Shown piece after piece: positions 60,950-64,000 of a DNA stretch of 64,000 nucleotides. The DNA comes from Oligoflexus tunisiensis (lineage in GTDB: Bacteria; Bdellovibrionota_B; Oligoflexia; Oligoflexales; Oligoflexaceae): assembly GCF_001748245.1 (NCBI RefSeq), contig NZ_BDFO01000001.1, forward strand, positions 2,252,461 to 2,316,460, given 5' to 3'. Positions within the stretch are counted from its first letter, which is position 1. The number at the start of each line of letters is the position of its first letter. Position numbers and translations under genes: made by a program. The notes under the pieces were generated by a model. It did no database searches, was not told the DNA's origin, and saw nothing but the letters and a program-made list of their open reading frames with translations.

Positions 60950-62038
60950 TCACAATTCCATGCAACGGGCCAGGGCTTTGGTCTGATCATAACCGGCAAC
61001 CTTGCCTGCCGCGCTGATATCAGCCAGGAACTGACTTGCATAGATGCACTGCATTTTACTGTTGGGATGCACGTAGTCCCAATACTTGAATCCGGAAGGA
61101 TCCGTGCAGAATGCCTTCGCCCCATCGAAGCGACCTTGCAAACTGCCGACAAAACAGGGCGCATCAATGCGATTGAAGCCATAGTTCTTTGGATTTTCCG
61201 TCGTCTTCTGATTGATCTCATAAGCCTGGAAAATGGTGATGTTTACTTCCGGCATATCCTTGGTCAGTTCCTTCAGCATGGCACGGAGCGCTGTATTGTG
61301 CGCTGCCGTCGCCGCATAAAGCGTGGCATCGCTCGCCTTGGGAGGATCCTTGGGATTGCGATTGAGGCCGCCCAGTTCGGGCATGGTCCCGATAACGAAG
61401 TGCCGAAAGCCGATATCCTTGAGATCCTCGATGCCATCCTGAATATCGCTGATGGCCTCTTTCACCTGTCGGTCGAGGATTTCGCTCACAGGATTTTGAT
61501 TGGCGTCCTGAGCCTTCACCGCGTTGCGAACATAATTCTGAGGCCCGATCCAGACCACGACCAGCGTGCTGGCAAAATCCATTTTCTTGAGTTCGCTTTT
61601 GTTATTGCTGATCTGCTGCAAAAGGGAAGGGATATCCGTTTCGCCCATCGTTCCGGTCTGCCGGGTCTCGGCAAGGCCCACTGCAAAATTATCGAGCGTC
61701 CAGTTGAGACCACCGCCCACATAATCCGGCCAGATGGGGCCATTGCTGAAGCGCGATTTGTAGTAGACGCGCGGAGGAACCGCGGCACCGTTCGTGAGCT
61801 TGTTCAGATGCCCCGGATCGGAGAGGGCATCGCCAAAGACCACGAGTTTGGTGATTTTGGCTTTGGCCGGATTCTGCACCTGACCGGCCAGCCACTTCTC
61901 CTGATTTGGTTTCACCAGATCGTTGACATGGGGACCCTTATCCTCATTGGCCGCAGAAGCCTTGTCCTGGCTGGTTGGGGCCGAGGTTGATTGACAGGCG
62001 CCAAGGGTCAAAAGAAGACATGCAAAGTATCGAAGCAT
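60950..62038 (-). CDS. GDSL/SGNH-family lipoprotein lacking the nucleophile serine
   Basis: The start at 62038 follows AAGGGAGG. The 362-residue protein is a lipoprotein (LLLTLGAC) in the SGNH hydrolase family. Block I reads VVFGDALSDPGHL where enzymes have GDSLSDxGN: the Ser codon is GCC (Ala). Other parts are family-like: RFSNGPIWPDYV, WIGPQNYV near block III, and the final catalytic pair region YWDYVHPN. The nucleophile is therefore missing while the Asp-x-x-His is kept, so it is probably a non-hydrolytic binding protein or uses other chemistry. It may be a carbohydrate- or lipid-binding pseudoenzyme. Confidence 0.85.
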   Translation of the reverse strand: MLRYFACLLLTLGACQSTSAPTSQDKASAANEDKGPHVNDLVKPNQEKWLAGQVQNPAKAKITKLVVFGDALSDPGHLNKLTNGAAVPPRVYYKSRFSNGPIWPDYVGGGLNWTLDNFAVGLAETRQTGTMGETDIPSLLQQISNNKSELKKMDFASTLVVVWIGPQNYVRNAVKAQDANQNPVSEILDRQVKEAISDIQDGIEDLKDIGFRHFVIGTMPELGGLNRNPKDPPKASDATLYAATAAHNTALRAMLKELTKDMPEVNITIFQAYEINQKTTENPKNYGFNRIDAPCFVGSLQGRFDGAKAFCTDPSGFKYWDYVHPNSKMQCIYASQFLADISAAGKVAGYDQTKALARCMEL

Positions 62039-62272
62039 CCGGGAACCTCCCTTATTTTCCATCGACTCAGTATAGACAAGTCCAGGACCTTCTGAAAGGC
62101 AACAACCATGAGCGGACGTGCGGTCCGGATTTTGGTCGCTTTCATAATTTGTGAACTTTTGTCCTGCCCCGGCTCTCCGCCGTTCGCTATCCGAACGAAA
62201 ACGTCATTCATGATCCAAAGCTTTTGAGCCGAAAAACTCCTCAGGACCGATCTCAACAAGGATGACGTTTTG

Positions 62273-64000
62273 GTGCGAAGCACAAGAAAGCTGATTTTCG
62301 CCCTGCTCTCCTGCTTTTTGTGGGGCGGACTTCTCGTGGCCGAAAGCCGTGAGAATTGCTTTTCCTGCGACATCAAGGTGCGATCGCTCAAGCGTCCCCT
62401 GGATCTGCGAGGCCGCTGGCTCTTCACACGCGAAGACTTGCCACAAAATAAGGATCCGGAAACCGACACCAGTTCGTGGATCACGATCGACGCCCCGGGC
62501 ACCTGGAACAACGCCTATGAGGATGGGGAAACGTTTGAAGTGGGCTGGTATCGCGGCAACTTTCGGTTCCATTCCCGGCTGATCGGGAAAAAAGCGGTTT
62601 TTTACGTGGATGCGTATATGAGCCGGCTGCAGATCTTCCTCGACGGCAAGGAGATCATGTCGCGGAAGGGCCGTCACACGCATGAGCAGTATCATTCCAT
62701 TCAGCCGATTCCGGTGGTTTTCGAAATTACGGAAACCCGGCATGTCATCACCATGCGGGTGGACACGCGGCTCATGATGGGAGTTTATCAGCTGCCGTTC
62801 CAGCTGCGGCCGTATCGGGAATTTGACCCGGTGATCACGTTTTATCAGCTCTTTGCGGGTGAATTGCGCAATATCTCGGCCTATGTCCTTCTGGTGTTCG
62901 GTCTCTTCTTTCTGGCCGTTTATGCAAGAACGCGCTATGCGCTTTATCTCGCGGCCGGGCTTACGGGTATCGGCATTTTCCCCTTCTATGCCTTTCCTCA
63001 TGACAACATGATCAAACTTGTGGACCCCGAAAAGCTCTGGATTCTGCACTATATTGGCATCAACTGCCTGGCCCTGGGACATGTGACCTATTCGCAATAC
63101 TTTTGGAAGGCCACGCCCCGGATCAACCGCATCAATTTCATCGTGGTGGCCGCCCTCGCTGGCCTTCTCGTGGCCATGACGTTTAATTTCAATATGTTCA
63201 TCTTCCAAATCGTTCGCAAGGTCACCTTCCTTTATAGCTTCTGGATGGCCATGCATCTGGTCTGGAACTGCTGGCATGCGTTCAGGGCCAACTCGCGGCT
63301 GTTTATCCTGCTGCTCGGGGAAGCGACCTTTTTTGTCTGCAGCGTGCATGATATTCTTCTGGCTCTTGGTTTGATCCACTCGACGAGCCTCATCTTCCTC
63401 GGCACGCTGATCTCCACCACCTCGATCCTTTACCTGACTGCCGTGATCTTTGCCGAAACCTATACCCAGAACCGTCAGCTCCTGATGCATGTCGGAGAGG
63501 TCAATCAGAATCTGGAAAGAACCGTGGCCGCGCGAACGCATGACCTTTATGAGAAAAAGCAGAATCTCAGCCTGATTCTGCAGAGCCTGCCTGAAGGCAT
63601 CATGGCCTTCGATGCCAGCTTTCGCATACTGCCTGAGTATTCCCTGGCTCTGGAACGGATCCTGGAAACGGGGAATATCGAAGGCCGGGATATCTTTCAG
63701 CTGCTCTTCGCCCATTCGTCGGTCCCCATGGATGTTCAGGCCCAGATGCGCAGTGTGCTGGCCCTGAGCTTTGATGAGCCCGTTCTGAACTTTGACATCA
63801 ACAGCGATCTTCTGGTGAAGGAATTCCAGGCTTCCATCCGCGGCTCCATCAAGGTGCTGGGCCTGACCTGGAGTGCGGTCATGGCCGAGAATAATCAAAT
63901 CACCCGGGTGCTGCTCACCATCAGTGATGTCACACAGGTCAAGCGGCTCGAACGGGAATCGCAGCGGGCCAAGCTGCGCAGCAAAATCGTTGAAGCCGTG
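62273..64000 (+). CDS. 7TMR receptor with PAS-like domain, 3' end outside the window
   Basis: The start is GTG 62273 (or TTG 62270) behind AAGGA. The 576 visible codons stay open to the last base. Order: signal peptide (KLIFALLSCFLWGGLL), two Cys (ENCFSCD), a galactose-binding-like periplasmic domain (50-190; WITIDAPGTWNN ... RLQIFLDGKEIMS), seven membrane segments (about 200-390), a coiled coil (NQNLERTVAARTHDLYEKKQ), and a PAS-like domain (LILQSLPEGIMAFDASF) followed by the start of a second coil. It matches the upstream half of the hybrids at 14400 and 48988, so Hpt and CheA-type ATPase parts probably follow beyond the window. Confidence 0.85.
   Translation, partial: MRSTRKLIFALLSCFLWGGLLVAESRENCFSCDIKVRSLKRPLDLRGRWLFTREDLPQNKDPETDTSSWITIDAPGTWNNAYEDGETFEVGWYRGNFRFHSRLIGKKAVFYVDAYMSRLQIFLDGKEIMSRKGRHTHEQYHSIQPIPVVFEITETRHVITMRVDTRLMMGVYQLPFQLRPYREFDPVITFYQLFAGELRNISAYVLLVFGLFFLAVYARTRYALYLAAGLTGIGIFPFYAFPHDNMIKLVDPEKLWILHYIGINCLALGHVTYSQYFWKATPRINRINFIVVAALAGLLVAMTFNFNMFIFQIVRKVTFLYSFWMAMHLVWNCWHAFRANSRLFILLLGEATFFVCSVHDILLALGLIHSTSLIFLGTLISTTSILYLTAVIFAETYTQNRQLLMHVGEVNQNLERTVAARTHDLYEKKQNLSLILQSLPEGIMAFDASFRILPEYSLALERILETGNIEGRDIFQLLFAHSSVPMDVQAQMRSVLALSFDEPVLNFDINSDLLVKEFQASIRGSIKVLGLTWSAVMAENNQITRVLLTISDVTQVKRLERESQRAKLRSKIVEAV

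Noticed and set aside
62204..63898. 564-residue ORF antisense to the 7TMR receptor
   Set aside because: It is a shadow of a clearly coding + strand frame with signal peptide and membrane segments; its own translation has no features.

Overview
The window (about 55-58% GC by eye, densely coded on both strands) looks like chromosome of a free-living Gram-negative bacterium. It carries lipoproteins, an O-antigen-ligase-type protein, Dpp/Opp-type transport, an unusually rich chemosensory and two-component repertoire, and several 7TMR-DISM-type receptors. This mix and the many secreted unknowns resemble Oligoflexia/Bdellovibrionota (Oligoflexus-like). That placement is an inference from gene style, not from a marker gene; no rRNA or tRNA gene was seen.

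Layout. 1-9 kb: secreted and lipoprotein unknowns, including a paralogous pair (1632-2513 and 6676-7560) sharing a YGWH/DYSHGIRL signature, a NAGPA-like secreted protein coupled to a HAD-UbiA fusion, a SlyD-type isomerase and a proteinase K-like subtilase. 9-14 kb: a sensor kinase, a DsbA-like protein, PrmA, and a CheY - CheX-like - CheX-like operon. 14.4-17.2 kb: a 7TMR/CheA-like hybrid kinase broken by a perfect 125-bp tandem duplication. 17-22 kb: a short asparaginase divergent from dihydroorotase, TetR with a candidate operator, and a ThiF-like/GNAT-like gene pair. 22-30.6 kb: a sensor kinase, a 7-copy 44-bp tandem repeat, an MCP, CheB, and a leftward operon of a CheA-like protein without Hpt and with a collapsed ATPase domain, a CheW with a pseudo-Hpt-like N-terminus, and a CheD-REC-CheB fusion whose esterase domain lacks the catalytic Ser and His.

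30.8-47 kb: a DUF4360 protein, an HDOD protein plus REC-PilZ regulator, an ECF sigma operon, PurU, moaE-unknown-moaA, a fructosamine-kinase-family protein, a YegD-like Hsp70, an O-antigen ligase family protein, a 7TMR nucleotide cyclase, a tetrapyrrole-methylase-like gene with an attenuator-like leader, an M15 peptidase and a YhhQ/VUT transporter. 47-64 kb: an M14 peptidase, a second 7TMR/CheA-like kinase with a frameshift, a glycoside-uptake operon (ATPase, beta-glucosidase, ROK regulator, binding lipoprotein, two permeases, second ATPase) behind a promoter carrying a 21-bp ROK-type operator, an SH3-like secreted protein, a GDSL-family lipoprotein lacking its nucleophile, and the start of a third 7TMR kinase-like gene that runs off the window.

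The strongest candidate for something undescribed is the 25.7-30.6 kb chemosensory cluster. Three consecutive proteins keep the folds of CheA, CheW/Hpt and CheB but appear to have lost phosphotransfer and esterase chemistry, while CheD and a stand-alone CheB look intact. The 7TMR hybrids that keep real Hpt and CheA-type ATPase modules could supply the phosphate, which is inference.
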